64,000 bases of DNA from a virus, in the IMG/VR virus record IMGVR_UViG_3300049435_000050, positions 1 to 64,000 of that record. One strand, written 5' to 3'. How positions within the stretch are numbered: position 1 is the first letter of the stretch; every line of letters begins with the position of its first letter. Positions 9,280 through 18,515 of this stretch are shown one piece after another. Position numbers and translations under genes: made by a program. Under the pieces are notes generated by a model that saw only the letters and a list, made by a program, of their open reading frames with translations, was not told where the DNA came from and did no database searches.

Positions 9280-9518
9280 AGATACTTGGCAACAGAATAC
9301 TCATTCAACCTACTGAACCAATAGATAAGCTTGAATCAGGTTTATTTCTCCCACAATCAGCCGTCCAAAAACCAAACACCGGCACAGTCATTGTAGTAGG
9401 TACACAAGCAGATGCATTATTAGAAGGTAAGACGGTTTTATACAATCCTGTTATAGCAATAGCTATAATTGATGGAAATCATTTAATTCATCCAACTGAT
9501 ATTAAATTTATTTTATGA
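9276..9518 (+). CDS. GroES-like co-chaperonin (Cpn10)
   Basis: 80 codons. The N-terminus (MKILGNRILIQPTEP) and the segments LPQSA, KPNTGTVIVVG and GKTVLYN follow the Cpn10 beta-barrel pattern. The family is usually about 95 residues, so this is a compact version; the mobile loop that binds GroEL would be around residues 20-33. Phage co-chaperonins such as T4 gp31 adapt host GroEL for capsid folding, and the capsid gene lies 1.7 kb away. Loop sequence and GroEL binding cannot be judged here. Confidence 0.7.
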   Translation: MKILGNRILIQPTEPIDKLESGLFLPQSAVQKPNTGTVIVVGTQADALLEGKTVLYNPVIAIAIIDGNHLIHPTDIKFIL

Positions 9519-10057
9519 AACCCGAATTATCACAGAAATTAATACACGAATTCTTTGATTATAATAATGGATACTTATATTGGAAAAAACCAGTTTCAAA
9601 ATGTAGCCGCATAAAAATTGGTTCTAAAGCAGGGTCAGTAGCTATTGATAGAAGACGCGTCATACGATTTAATAATTGCTTATACCTATCATCCAGATTA
9701 ATATTTTTATGGCATCATGGTTTTATGCCAGAATTCGTTGACCATATTGATAGAAATGGGGTAAATGATAAAATAGAAAATCTTAGAGCTGCTACTCGTT
9801 TACAAAATAATCAAAATTCTACATCGAGAAAATATTCAACTTCAAAATATTTAGGAGTGCATATTTATATAGATAAGCGTCAAAGAAAAAATGGGGTAAA
9901 TAATGCTAAAACTAGATGCATTGCTTCTATTGGAATAAATTGCATAAAAACATACATTGGCATGTTTAAAACAGAGGTAGAAGCGGCGCTTGCATACAAT
10001 AGTGAGGCTGTTAAAAATCACAAAGAATTTGCAAATTTGAACATTATAAAGGTTTAA
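9515..10057 (+). CDS. HNH homing endonuclease with AP2-type domain
   Basis: 180 codons, starting in an ATGA overlap with the GroES-like gene. The HNH part (about residues 50-95) shows VDHIDRNGVNDKIENLR with the catalytic His and Asn pattern. The C-terminal half (about 110-178: SKYLGVHIYI, ALAYNSEA, EFANLNI) is AP2-like and should bind DNA. A relative with the same layout is at 33762. Such genes are selfish elements that cut homologous sites lacking them. Confidence 0.85.
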   Translation: MKPELSQKLIHEFFDYNNGYLYWKKPVSKCSRIKIGSKAGSVAIDRRRVIRFNNCLYLSSRLIFLWHHGFMPEFVDHIDRNGVNDKIENLRAATRLQNNQNSTSRKYSTSKYLGVHIYIDKRQRKNGVNNAKTRCIASIGINCIKTYIGMFKTEVEAALAYNSEAVKNHKEFANLNIIKV

Positions 10058-10084
10058 TTGTTATCTTAGCTTAAAAAAAAAATC

Positions 10085-10291
10085 ATGGCAAGTAATATTA
10101 ATGTATCGTATCCACCAGCAGTGGGTGCGGCAACCCCACCAACCGAACTAAAGTATTTTGGCAATGAATCAGCATCCACTAAGGATAGCCTGATTAACTA
10201 CGTAACAACGGCATTGCCAACAACCCCTGTAACGTGCTATCCGCATAACCGGGATTTACCTTTTAAGGGAATATCTGAATATCCTAGGTAG
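10085..10291 (+). CDS. Small unknown protein
   Basis: 68 codons, preceded by an A-rich stretch. Pro- and Thr-rich, no membrane segment, not recognised. Its start (MASNINVSYPP) resembles in style the small plus-strand gene at 18516 (MANIITVSAQ), hinting at a related role such as a small decoration or accessory protein; this is only an impression. Confidence 0.5.
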   Translation: MASNINVSYPPAVGAATPPTELKYFGNESASTKDSLINYVTTALPTTPVTCYPHNRDLPFKGISEYPR

Positions 10292-10339
10292 CTAAAAACA
10301 AATTACATAAATCTAACATTAGATAGTTAGATTTGTATC

Positions 10340-10636
10340 ATGAAGTTCAGACACCATCATAGTCCGCATCATCATCGCCATCACTACTTTCACCGTGAGA
10401 ACTTGGATGTGTACATTAATGGTAAATTAGTATTAATCATCAAAAACATTCAAAAAATGGCAACCATCTCAATTGACATCGAGGACAACCAAGCAGACCT
10501 TGACACCCTCAAAACACAAATCGCAGACTCGGTAACAGCTTTATCTACTGCAATCGAGGCAGGTAATGCGGCTTTAGCATCTTTGCAATCGTTTCAAATT
10601 TCATTTACTGCAAGCGTAGTACCACCAACAGCTTAA
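10340..10636 (+). CDS. His-rich leader plus coiled-coil small protein
   Basis: 98 codons from ATG at 10340, or 59 from the internal ATG at 10457. The long form begins with a His cluster (10 His within about residues 4-18). The short form is a compact helical heptad-repeat protein (ADLDTLKTQIADSVTALSTA) likely to form a coiled coil. A terminator follows. The upstream frame is open and contiguous, but the abrupt change in composition leaves the start uncertain. Confidence 0.5.
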   Translation: MKFRHHHSPHHHRHHYFHRENLDVYINGKLVLIIKNIQKMATISIDIEDNQADLDTLKTQIADSVTALSTAIEAGNAALASLQSFQISFTASVVPPTA

Positions 10637-10660
10637 AAGGCTTTTTAAATGCATTTGATT

Positions 10661-10686
10661 AGCCCTGTGAATACGGGGCTTTTTTT
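10661..10686 (+). terminator. Rho-independent terminator of the 8826-10636 cassette
   Basis: AGCCCTG (10661-10667) pairs with CGGGGCT (10674-10680) around 6 bases, then a T run. Confidence 0.8.
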
Positions 10687-10966
10687 ATTTGTATATGCGG
10701 GATCTTGTGATTAGATTTAGGTTCTCATCAGTAGGTTTAATAATTGGTTAATAAGGGGCAGCATGCGAAACTCAATCCGGCTGCCTTTTTTAGTGGATAA
10801 AATGCTGAGAAAAAATAATAAACCATCCAAAAATCATCAATAAGACTGCGCACAACCTGAATGCCCAATGAATTTGAAATTCAGGTCTATTTGGGATAAA
10901 TGGAACGAATACTACCGCTGTGAAGTAAATAGTTCCTATCCATACGAAAATTGGTAAAGCGTTCAT
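10685..10966 (-). CDS. Possible small membrane protein
   Basis: Read directly from the sequence: ATG at 10966, open for 93 codons to TAA at 10685. Two membrane helices (about residues 4-24 and 35-53) are followed by a soluble tail whose DNA also holds two plus-strand terminator hairpins. The tail may therefore be non-functional coding, or the frame may be chance. It fills an otherwise gene-free 361-base gap upstream of nothing on its own strand. Confidence 0.35.
10756..10790 (+). terminator. Second hairpin terminator
   Basis: GGCAGC (10756-10761) pairs with GCTGCC (10779-10784) around 17 bases, followed by six Ts. It backs up the terminator at 10661 and protects the minus-strand late operon from read-through. 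Confidence 0.65.
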
Positions 10967-10997
10967 TGAAGTATAACATCCTATTTTTCAGAATGTT

Positions 10998-13334
10998 TTA
11001 GGCTATTTTACGGGGTTGTAACAATGACTCTAACTTAACTTTATTAAGTTGATTTTGTCCTTTTAAAATTTCCAACTGAATTTGTGAACGCATTTGGGCA
11101 TCAAGTTTCTGCTGTTGCAGTGCTGCTTCTTGTTGTGCTGATTGTTGATTTAACTGAGCATCTGTTTGGCCTTTTGCTGCAACTGACTGTTGTTGCATCT
11201 GTCCATTCATTTGGATAGATTGTTGTTGCTGCTGTGCATCCTGCTGTTCCCGTTTAGCAACTGCGAAAGCTGTATAAATTTGAGCCTGCTTTAATTTATC
11301 TGATCTGATCATGTTTTCTATGATGAGCATGTCCGATTCTGACATAGACTTCATACCGCCCTGACGCGAACTATTTCTCATTTGCATTAGGTTTTCTAAC
11401 ATCAATGCCTTGTCACTGCTATTGAGGCCAGGCACCACCTGAGTATCAAAATCGTAGTCAAATATCTTTTCACTGACAGCCACAATTTCCAGTGACCGTG
11501 ATATGCTCAGTTTTTTCTTCTGTTCAGGAGTAGCATATTTAGCCACACACTGCCATTTGCTTGACACTACCTCATACGTTGCCTGTGTCATCTGCACCAT
11601 GCCATTGATAAGCGGTGTTAATGAGTTTTGAGCACCTTCAAGTAATAACTTCGATACCCCAAGTCCTGTTTGTTCATGCGGTGTCTGTGCCGCGAAAATA
11701 TCATTTACCCCTGTTACCTTTTCTATCATACCTATAACACGTCCCATATCTTCCCACCATGCCCCTATCATCTGCATGAGGTCTGTTCCTATTGGCACTA
11801 CCGGCCTTCCTGCGCCTTGGTTTTGTCCCCATTGGTTCTTGGTATCCATCAATAGGTAGCCTTCGTCCTGTAGTATTTTTAGCAGTTGTTGTGGTTTGTA
11901 GCTTACCCCGTCTATCTTCATTCCCTCAAGTGCGCCCTTGTCTATAGCTAAGTTTGGCGGTGCAGGCATTTTAGCCCTTGCTACACGCAGTTTTAGCATG
12001 ATAAGCTGTGCATCATCTACGAAAGGAATAGAACGTTCTACGATGCTTGTAGAGCCTGTACGGGTGAATTTAAGTGGGAATAGCGGCCATTTTTTGCCGC
12101 CCTCTGTCTTGTAGTTGATGTCGGTATCCTCTCCATAGTCAAATGCGTAAGCCGACCCAAGTACCATACTGGCCTTATAAATGGTCATGTTGGAGTATGA
12201 GTCAACGGTTTTACCGTCTTTTATGCCCTGCTTGTCCAGTGTATAGTTTACGTCAACCTCGTTTACGACAAGTGAGCCTGTTCTTTTACTGGTTACGCTG
12301 GTTACCCTCTTTGACTTACTGCCTATCCAATAACCCCGAAATACGTCTACCTGGATCTGATCGATCATCCTGAAGTCAAACTGGTCATTGTTAGTTTGCA
12401 GTGAGGTGTAGAAATTGACTATGTTGTTGTCACGGTACTTGCTTGCTATCTCGACAATTTGCTTGTCGGTAAGTGTTGATGTCCTGCGAAGTTCCGATAT
12501 GCTTATCCTATCCCACCATCCGCCCCAAGAGGCATCTCGGTAATCCCGATACTGACTGTGAGGGAACACGGCACGCTCAATATCCACATATCCTTCTTCT
12601 ACCTCGTTACTATTCGGGTTGGTGAATACGCGCCTCGCTGAATAGCCGCAAGTGATAAGGTCATCATTGATAAGATCCTCTATCCCTTCTGTCTTGCTGA
12701 TATAGCGTGTGGTGTCAATCAGGTTTTCCAGTGACGCTTCTTCTTCAAGCATAAACAAGCCGATAGACTGCGCTAAATCAACATCTTCAGGTGAGTTTAT
12801 AGGTACGGAGTTATTGGCTACAGGAGGCTTTGGCGGTGCAAGGTTTACAGTGTGGTTCTGGTTGATATTGGTAAGCATATTACCAAGACGTATATCAGTT
12901 ACTATTTTGGCTATGGCAACTTTGGTCTTTTTGTCCATCAATGCCTCGTAGTCACTTGCCTGCACGTTGATGTCGTATTTATTTTTCATCAGGAAACCAA
13001 GCACTGCATCGCACTTCTGCGGTAGCACCTGTGTCATGTCCCATGAAATGTTTAGTGTTGTTTTGCGTTGCCCCGAATCATCAGGGAGTCCTATCATCCA
13101 GTTCTTATACTTGTTGATGTTGTTTCGCCCGTGTCGGTATGCCCTAAGTTCGGCTATTGACCTGCGTGTTCCCCATCCATCATACGGTAATGAGCATCTG
13201 TTCATGAAGTATTTGGAACACATCGCGTTACACGCTGCTAAGAAATATCCCTCATCTTTTACCGGATTAGCCTCATCCGGGAAAGGATACGCATTATCAC
13301 GCACATACTGGCTTGCATATTTTAATTTATCCAT
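10998..13334 (-). CDS. Portal protein (inferred)
   Basis: 778 codons, the size of crAss-like portals. It lies between terminase (with one homing endonuclease gene inserted between them) and scaffold/capsid. The body is mixed helical with no signal peptide. The last 130 residues are a Gln-rich low-complexity coiled tail (QQQQQS, QQSAQQEAALQQQKLD), as seen at the end of many portals of this group. It would form the dodecameric ring through which DNA enters and leaves. No short catalytic motif exists for portals, so the call rests on size, order and tail composition. Confidence 0.75.
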   Translation of the reverse strand: MDKLKYASQYVRDNAYPFPDEANPVKDEGYFLAACNAMCSKYFMNRCSLPYDGWGTRRSIAELRAYRHGRNNINKYKNWMIGLPDDSGQRKTTLNISWDMTQVLPQKCDAVLGFLMKNKYDINVQASDYEALMDKKTKVAIAKIVTDIRLGNMLTNINQNHTVNLAPPKPPVANNSVPINSPEDVDLAQSIGLFMLEEEASLENLIDTTRYISKTEGIEDLINDDLITCGYSARRVFTNPNSNEVEEGYVDIERAVFPHSQYRDYRDASWGGWWDRISISELRRTSTLTDKQIVEIASKYRDNNIVNFYTSLQTNNDQFDFRMIDQIQVDVFRGYWIGSKSKRVTSVTSKRTGSLVVNEVDVNYTLDKQGIKDGKTVDSYSNMTIYKASMVLGSAYAFDYGEDTDINYKTEGGKKWPLFPLKFTRTGSTSIVERSIPFVDDAQLIMLKLRVARAKMPAPPNLAIDKGALEGMKIDGVSYKPQQLLKILQDEGYLLMDTKNQWGQNQGAGRPVVPIGTDLMQMIGAWWEDMGRVIGMIEKVTGVNDIFAAQTPHEQTGLGVSKLLLEGAQNSLTPLINGMVQMTQATYEVVSSKWQCVAKYATPEQKKKLSISRSLEIVAVSEKIFDYDFDTQVVPGLNSSDKALMLENLMQMRNSSRQGGMKSMSESDMLIIENMIRSDKLKQAQIYTAFAVAKREQQDAQQQQQSIQMNGQMQQQSVAAKGQTDAQLNQQSAQQEAALQQQKLDAQMRSQIQLEILKGQNQLNKVKLESLLQPRKIA

Positions 13335-13336
13335 TT

Positions 13337-14053
13337 TTATGCGTATTTTAAACTTGACCTATTTGGATATCTACCATTTAGCCAATACCTTAATGTACTA
13401 TCATTTATACCTATACTCTCCGCTGCTGTTAAAACAGAATTATAATAAATGCCATTCTCGAAATTTAATACAAGCTTTGCCCGTGAGTGAGATTCACTTA
13501 ATTTTTGACGTTGCTCTAATGACATTATTTTGCCTTTATTAGGAGATACTCTGCCTTTAAGACCTTTGCTCATATTAATTCTTGATTGCAATGTATGAAC
13601 TCTGCCTTTATTAGGAGATGGCTTCCCCTTTCTTGCTAACGAAAGTTTCAATCTATGTTCATCTGTAAACTTTTTACCAAAGTTTGCATTTTTTTCACCT
13701 GACCTACTTCCAATACGTCTCTTTAAACTATTACCTGTAAGTAATCTATTGGCTGTACCTTTACCACCAGTTGTTAAATTCAACCCAAATTGATTATTTC
13801 CTCTCCATGAATTAAATTCTTTAATCCAAAAAATCTCTAACTCATGAGCAATTTTATAATCACATGTTTCTATAACAATGAATCTACAAGTATCAAATGG
13901 ATGTTTTTTTAATGCATCACGAAGTAATCTTTGCTCTGATGTTGGCTTCATTATTTGATAATCCCTTATTCTGAATTTAAGGTTTGAGGTACAGCCTACA
14001 TATATCCTATTTGTCGGGGTAACTATTAAATAAATATATCCTAATTTCTCCAT
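13337..14053 (-). CDS. GIY-YIG homing endonuclease with NUMOD repeats
   Basis: 238 codons. The GIY-YIG nuclease occupies about residues 4-90 (GYIYLIVTP, IYVGCTSNLKFRIRDY, with E73-type acid in HELEIFWIKEFN). Next come three NUMOD3-like DNA-binding repeats (about 125-190, each with SPNKG or NFGKKF motifs) and a NUMOD1-type C-terminus (TAAESIGINDSTLRYWLNG). It sits between terminase and portal, a favourite place for selfish endonucleases, and its AT-rich codon use differs from the virion genes around it. Confidence 0.9.
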   Translation of the reverse strand: MEKLGYIYLIVTPTNRIYVGCTSNLKFRIRDYQIMKPTSEQRLLRDALKKHPFDTCRFIVIETCDYKIAHELEIFWIKEFNSWRGNNQFGLNLTTGGKGTANRLLTGNSLKRRIGSRSGEKNANFGKKFTDEHRLKLSLARKGKPSPNKGRVHTLQSRINMSKGLKGRVSPNKGKIMSLEQRQKLSESHSRAKLVLNFENGIYYNSVLTAAESIGINDSTLRYWLNGRYPNRSSLKYA

Positions 14054-14118
14054 TTTGGTGATTGAGCCGTATGGGGTATAAATGTAATAATTTTAATTTG
14101 ATAATATAAATATACTAT

Positions 14119-16233
14119 TTATACCCTATAAACGGTAAACCAAGTGGCTTCTTTTGATTCTTCTACTTGCTCGTCTGGAAACCGTAAATAGACTTTTTCC
14201 TTGGCAAGTAATCCAAAACCCCCACAAACTCCTGTGTCATTTACAGTACGGGACTTCCTGGTTTTATTCAAACTCAACCATGCTAAAATAATACGTCTAT
14301 GCTTAATTGCATTACTAAAATTCATCACATAATGGGCAATAGCCATAAAATATTGCTCAACGGTTTCCTCTGTGGCCGGAGTCCCCACTTGCTTTATACC
14401 CTTAGCCTCATATGCTTTATGATCAAATGTGCTTTCTGGCCTATCCATTAGGTATTCTGCATATCCTCGTGCCCTGAAATAACTTTTAATTGATCGTTTA
14501 TTATTCTCTGTATTCATCTGCGTCCCATAATAAACATGCATCATAATCATGTCCTCAAAAAATACATTTGGATCATCTTCTCTAAATAAATAATCTGCTA
14601 CAAACTGATTAGTATCCCATTCCCACCCAAAATCTATTGGCGTACCATCGTCGTGCTTTTTGGCGCCATCGATCATGTCGTCGTACATACGAAATATCAT
14701 ACCTGCCCCTTTAGATGCCCTATTAACATCTACTATTTCGGCTATATCATGTTCAAATGGGTCACAACTTCCGCGATAGTTTCTTATATTTCCCGGATAG
14801 CGAGTTCCGCCAATTATAATGTGTTGGTTATCCTTACCATCTTTTAGCAATTGGCTTACTTCCCACTTCCCGTCATCACATGGTCTGAAAATAACTTTGG
14901 TGTCCCGTTGACCGTTTACCCACTCAAAGTTACCGCGTACTGTCCAATCTTTAGCAGGTAGCCCGTAGCTTTCAGGGTGGTCTATTCTCTGTAAAATATC
15001 AATAAGGCGTTCCCTATTGAATGAACCTTTCTCCCCGCTTGGCGTTAATGCTTCTTCTATGGTTCTCGGTGATTTTCTTAGCAGGCTGCCTATAGCTTTC
15101 TCCTTGCCCTGTGCCCGTAAGTTGGCTATCTCCCGTTCCAATCTAACTTTTGCTTCTTCACGTTTAGGGAATCCCCAATCATCCGGCTCTGCCACATCTT
15201 CAACGGTGATGAATACCCGCCATAACCCTGTGGTGGTACGCCCATTCTCATTTAGCTGTTCCTGGTTGCTGTCGTGCCAAAATAAGTTTACCTCGTCAAT
15301 CTGCTGGTCATCTATTTCCTCTATGCTTGACTCCACCCAACATTTACCTACGATCTGTGCGCCATCGAAGTAGTGTAGGGTTGGCTTAAATACCTCCCAC
15401 CATTTTATCAGTGACATCGTTTCGAGCTTTCCTGCTTCGTTAAGGATACCCCTGTTGCTCTCCTGCCCGTCATAGGCGCTTGCTTTAGCAGGCTCAAAGT
15501 CGATCTTGCTTGACAGTTCTTCTTCACTGTACTTCACCTCGTCGGTATCGGCGTCCTTTTCTGCCATGCCCTTCATCTTGGCATCGGTCATGCGTTCTGA
15601 CGGGTAACTGAACTCCAAACGATCTTCAGGGTCATCACTACCCTTGTGTACAGGCTTCATGAACCATATCATCTTCTTATTAGCCCTTGTGATGCGCTTG
15701 AAGTTTTTGTAAGCCTCGGTGTCGTTCTTGGACTGATTGTGCCCCTGAACGTTCCTTACACGGCTACAGAACTCATATTCCTCGCCTAATGTAAATTCAG
15801 TCTTACCACCACGGCGGGGGCCGATAAGGAACAGGCCATAGCAGTCTACGTCCCTTACCACCATGTTCCACAATTGGAAGATGCAGCACTGGAAGTAACG
15901 AAAGCCTGGATGTATGTTTTTTATTGTCCACCAGTAGTTAAGGAAGAAGTAATAAGGGCCGGTGAAGTAAATTGGTTTGCCTTTAATGAGTATCCAAATG
16001 CCATTCTTGCGCTTGTGCCACTCGTTCTGTATCCATTCTTCCTCCTGTTGAGTGACTTTGTTTTTGCGCTGCTGCAGGGATTTGGGTATTTCGACATGCT
16101 TAAACTTTTGCTCCTTTTCAGGAAGTCCGTAGTTTACCATGTGCTTTAAGGGTGGCATTTTGGGTAGCGGTATTTTATACCCAGCAAATTCAGTATACCC
16201 TCCTACCTCTGACCAATCTGCTGTGTATTTCAA
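14119..16233 (-). CDS. terL: Terminase large subunit (packaging ATPase/nuclease)
   Basis: 704 codons, as in crAss-like TerL. Walker A is GPRRGGKT at residues 138-145. A segment RGILNEAGK (about 257-265) sits where Walker B/coupling residues are expected, with Asn in place of the first acid. The C-terminal half carries several Asp-containing beta strands (DPFEHDIAEIVDV, DDMIDGAKKHDDG) consistent with the RNase-H-like nuclease. It powers DNA entry through portal and cuts the concatemer. The stop overlaps the upstream gene by 4 bases (start 16233, previous stop 16230). Confidence 0.85.
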   Translation of the reverse strand: MKYTADWSEVGGYTEFAGYKIPLPKMPPLKHMVNYGLPEKEQKFKHVEIPKSLQQRKNKVTQQEEEWIQNEWHKRKNGIWILIKGKPIYFTGPYYFFLNYWWTIKNIHPGFRYFQCCIFQLWNMVVRDVDCYGLFLIGPRRGGKTEFTLGEEYEFCSRVRNVQGHNQSKNDTEAYKNFKRITRANKKMIWFMKPVHKGSDDPEDRLEFSYPSERMTDAKMKGMAEKDADTDEVKYSEEELSSKIDFEPAKASAYDGQESNRGILNEAGKLETMSLIKWWEVFKPTLHYFDGAQIVGKCWVESSIEEIDDQQIDEVNLFWHDSNQEQLNENGRTTTGLWRVFITVEDVAEPDDWGFPKREEAKVRLEREIANLRAQGKEKAIGSLLRKSPRTIEEALTPSGEKGSFNRERLIDILQRIDHPESYGLPAKDWTVRGNFEWVNGQRDTKVIFRPCDDGKWEVSQLLKDGKDNQHIIIGGTRYPGNIRNYRGSCDPFEHDIAEIVDVNRASKGAGMIFRMYDDMIDGAKKHDDGTPIDFGWEWDTNQFVADYLFREDDPNVFFEDMIMMHVYYGTQMNTENNKRSIKSYFRARGYAEYLMDRPESTFDHKAYEAKGIKQVGTPATEETVEQYFMAIAHYVMNFSNAIKHRRIILAWLSLNKTRKSRTVNDTGVCGGFGLLAKEKVYLRFPDEQVEESKEATWFTVYRV

Positions 16234-16760
16234 ATTACTCCCTTCTGCATTGCGTTCTTCTCAGCGTACTGCAATAGCCTTGCTGTTTCCTGTCGTACTA
16301 CTTTACGTGTTTCAGAATCGGGGAATATCTGCTTTTCGTAGTCTACAAGCGATTTGTGTATGTCGCCAAGTTGCTTTTCTATATTCATCCTTTCCCGTAT
16401 CGACCGTTCCATATCATCAATGTCCATTGGCTGACGGATATAGCTGGTGATCTGGTGAAAGTTGATGAGCTTGGATTGCCAAATAACGTAGGCAAGGTTA
16501 TCCATGAGCATGAATAGGCTTGTAGCTATTTTGTTGTATTCTAAGTTTTCGCCCTCTGCTATTCTTGGGTATTCAGCGCCTACATGCTTTAAAACTTTTT
16601 TGAGCCTTGACGCATAATCTTCCCTGTCGGCTAACAGGAATGGGCTGTCGTCGCTTATCATCCATATGGCTACCCTTAATAGCTTATCGTCCTCTGTTAT
16701 ACCCTTTAGCGTAGGGTATCTTTCAACCATAGGTTCTTTACAATCAGCGTCATAACGCAT
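16230..16760 (-). CDS. Unknown protein upstream of TerL, possible small terminase
   Basis: 176 codons from ATG at 16760, which lies in the 11-base overlap with the preceding gene; the longer reading begins with TTG. All-helical and charged, with a helical hairpin at about 110-160 (DIDDMERSIRERMNIEKQLG). A helical protein directly before TerL is often the DNA-recognising small subunit, but no helix-turn-helix is evident. Alternative: another packaging accessory protein. Confidence 0.5.
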   Translation of the reverse strand: MRYDADCKEPMVERYPTLKGITEDDKLLRVAIWMISDDSPFLLADREDYASRLKKVLKHVGAEYPRIAEGENLEYNKIATSLFMLMDNLAYVIWQSKLINFHQITSYIRQPMDIDDMERSIRERMNIEKQLGDIHKSLVDYEKQIFPDSETRKVVRQETARLLQYAEKNAMQKGVI

Positions 16761-17526
16761 ACTCAATGTCCTCCACTTTACCTGCTATATCCTTACGATG
16801 TATCACTTCAATATCCCTCAACTCGTCATTTCCTACCTCGTAGCTGATACGAAATCCCCTGTTTTTGTCGATAACTATCCTGTCACCGTGTACCAATTCC
16901 ATTTTTGGTTCATATTCATGTTCCAAATGCGATTTACACGGTTTATCAGCCGATAGTACTGTTCCTTTGTTGCATTCGTACTTATTGTGCGTCCTTGTCA
17001 GTAAAATACCGCTTGAAAGTTCTAAACTGTCAGGCATCTGGTCTCGCAGGAAGAAAACGTATCCATTTACCGGGCGCAGGTCGTTATTTTCGTACACCCC
17101 GTAAATCCTGTCCATTCTTACCATAACACATAGCCCGTAATCAGCCGTTCTAACGAGCCTTACCTCCGTTTCAGCATCTATTTGCTCCCTGTAGTCAAAG
17201 AATACCTTGTCGCCTACCTTAATGTCGAAATTCGCATCAAATTCAAGTGAGTTTCGTACCATTGCGTTAAATTCATCGCCATGTCCATCACCTTTATCAG
17301 CAAAAAACCACTTGTCTTGTGGCAACATTATCACTTTCCCGCTTATAGACAGGTATTTGCTCTTATCCTGATTAAAATAGCTTAGTTGTATGCTTACCTT
17401 CCCGTCAGATGTTGCTATTTCATGAAAATCATATGTTGAATCTGCCTTTATAAGTGCGTAGTTGAATGGAATTATGGCAGTTTTGAGATCAATAGTGTCA
17501 ATCATATATTCAATAGTGTCAATCAT
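16750..17526 (-). CDS. Tandem GroES-like (Cpn10) protein
   Basis: 258 codons. Two halves each read like a Cpn10 barrel: the first about residues 14-130 (IPFNYALIKADS, VGDKVFFDYRE, MVRMDRIYGV), the second about 135-258 (VNGYVFFLRDQMPDS, SSGILLTR, NKGTVLSAD, HGDRIVIDKNRG, EVIHRKDIAGKV). Typical Cpn10 is about 95 residues, so this is a fused pair with longer linkers. Position beside TerL suggests a role in folding capsid or tail proteins with host GroEL. The start codon is duplicated by a 21-base repeat (see findings); ATG at 17505 is an equal alternative. Confidence 0.5.
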   Translation of the reverse strand: MIDTIEYMIDTIDLKTAIIPFNYALIKADSTYDFHEIATSDGKVSIQLSYFNQDKSKYLSISGKVIMLPQDKWFFADKGDGHGDEFNAMVRNSLEFDANFDIKVGDKVFFDYREQIDAETEVRLVRTADYGLCVMVRMDRIYGVYENNDLRPVNGYVFFLRDQMPDSLELSSGILLTRTHNKYECNKGTVLSADKPCKSHLEHEYEPKMELVHGDRIVIDKNRGFRISYEVGNDELRDIEVIHRKDIAGKVEDIEYAL

Positions 17527-17533
17527 ATATTCA
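17485..17533. repeat. 21-base tandem duplication over a translation start
   Basis: AATAGTGTCAATCATATATT plus one base occurs twice in tandem, followed by a third partial copy (AATAGTG). It duplicates the first seven codons of the tandem Cpn10-like gene in frame and includes the stop of the upstream glycosyltransferase. Confidence 0.85.
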
Positions 17534-18467
17534 ATAGTGAATTTATGCGTAATTTATTTATATCCGAAAGTAATAAATTTTCTTCAATATACTTACACCC
17601 CTGCGTATGCTTTTCTTTTAACAGAGCCTCATCTGAAATATATTCATAGAACTTATCCAATGGCATCACAAAATCTAAGTCAAATTCAGGTAAATTTTTA
17701 TTTCCAAAATAAGCACCCCCCACCAGATGACTTTCAATCATGCTTATATTTGATTTTCCTCTATTCAACATAGTGTCACATAATGGGAATATCATAGCTT
17801 TAGGTTTAAGTTGTTTTAGATATTGAAAATAATGTGTAATAGGCATACCCTCCACTGAATTGTAATTATCACCACAACGCTGTTCTAAATAGGTAAACCT
17901 ATGCCCTATAAAATAAAAAGCCAATTCAGGGTGATTATTTACAATACCAGCTATTTGGTCAGCATTTTCGTACATATCCGCTTCATGGGTGGATCCCCCG
18001 CGCCAAACTATGTTCTTTGTTTCGTTGCTTTTCGCACATTTACCAAGTATATCTTCATTCAAAGCGTTAGGAATTACTATCCCTTTACCGAATGACTTAC
18101 GGACACTTTCGGTACTACACCACACCTCATCTGCCAATTTAATACACCTCAAAATAATTTCCCTTTGTTGGTGGTATTGGGCGAATGTAGGATTGAAGAA
18201 ATCAACATTAAGCACGTCATCATCATAGTCTAAAATTATTTTCAATCCACACATCTTGGCATTTTTTATCATTTGCAAACCGTTAGGCGTACCAGGCCGT
18301 TGTATAATGATAGCATCAGCTCCCTCTAAGTCCCATTGGCTTATTTGCCCGAAGTGCGATATGTCACGGGTGATAATGTCAGGGTGATTTATAAATGGGA
18401 GTACACCTGTAGTCCTATAAAAATCAGTGTTACCCCATGTGGAAGGCGAATAATAAAGTACTTGCAT
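17523..18467 (-). CDS. Glycosyltransferase, GT-B type (group 1/4-like)
   Basis: 314 codons. It has a two-domain GT-B layout with an N-terminal Rossmann half (YYSPSTWGNTDFYR...), an IILDYDDDV stretch about residue 97-105, and a C-terminal nucleotide-sugar half with WRGGSTH (about 165) and an S-x-x-E motif (SMIESHLVGGAYF, about 255). It ends in ATGA overlap with the next gene. It belongs to a cassette of sugar-modifying genes, so it likely modifies a capsular/LPS glycan or a virion protein. Donor and acceptor unknown. Confidence 0.7.
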   Translation of the reverse strand: MQVLYYSPSTWGNTDFYRTTGVLPFINHPDIITRDISHFGQISQWDLEGADAIIIQRPGTPNGLQMIKNAKMCGLKIILDYDDDVLNVDFFNPTFAQYHQQREIILRCIKLADEVWCSTESVRKSFGKGIVIPNALNEDILGKCAKSNETKNIVWRGGSTHEADMYENADQIAGIVNNHPELAFYFIGHRFTYLEQRCGDNYNSVEGMPITHYFQYLKQLKPKAMIFPLCDTMLNRGKSNISMIESHLVGGAYFGNKNLPEFDLDFVMPLDKFYEYISDEALLKEKHTQGCKYIEENLLLSDINKLRINSLLNI

Positions 18468-18473
18468 CTAAAA

Positions 18474-18486
18474 AAGTTATATATTT
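18474..18486 (+). promoter_or_regulatory. Possible -7 region for the 18516 gene
   Basis: TATATTTA (within 18479-18487) differs from TAnnTTTG by one base, about 30 bases before the start of an isolated plus-strand gene. Weak evidence. Confidence 0.3.
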
Positions 18487-18515
18487 ACTTAATTTTCACT
18501 TAATTTCATTTCAAA

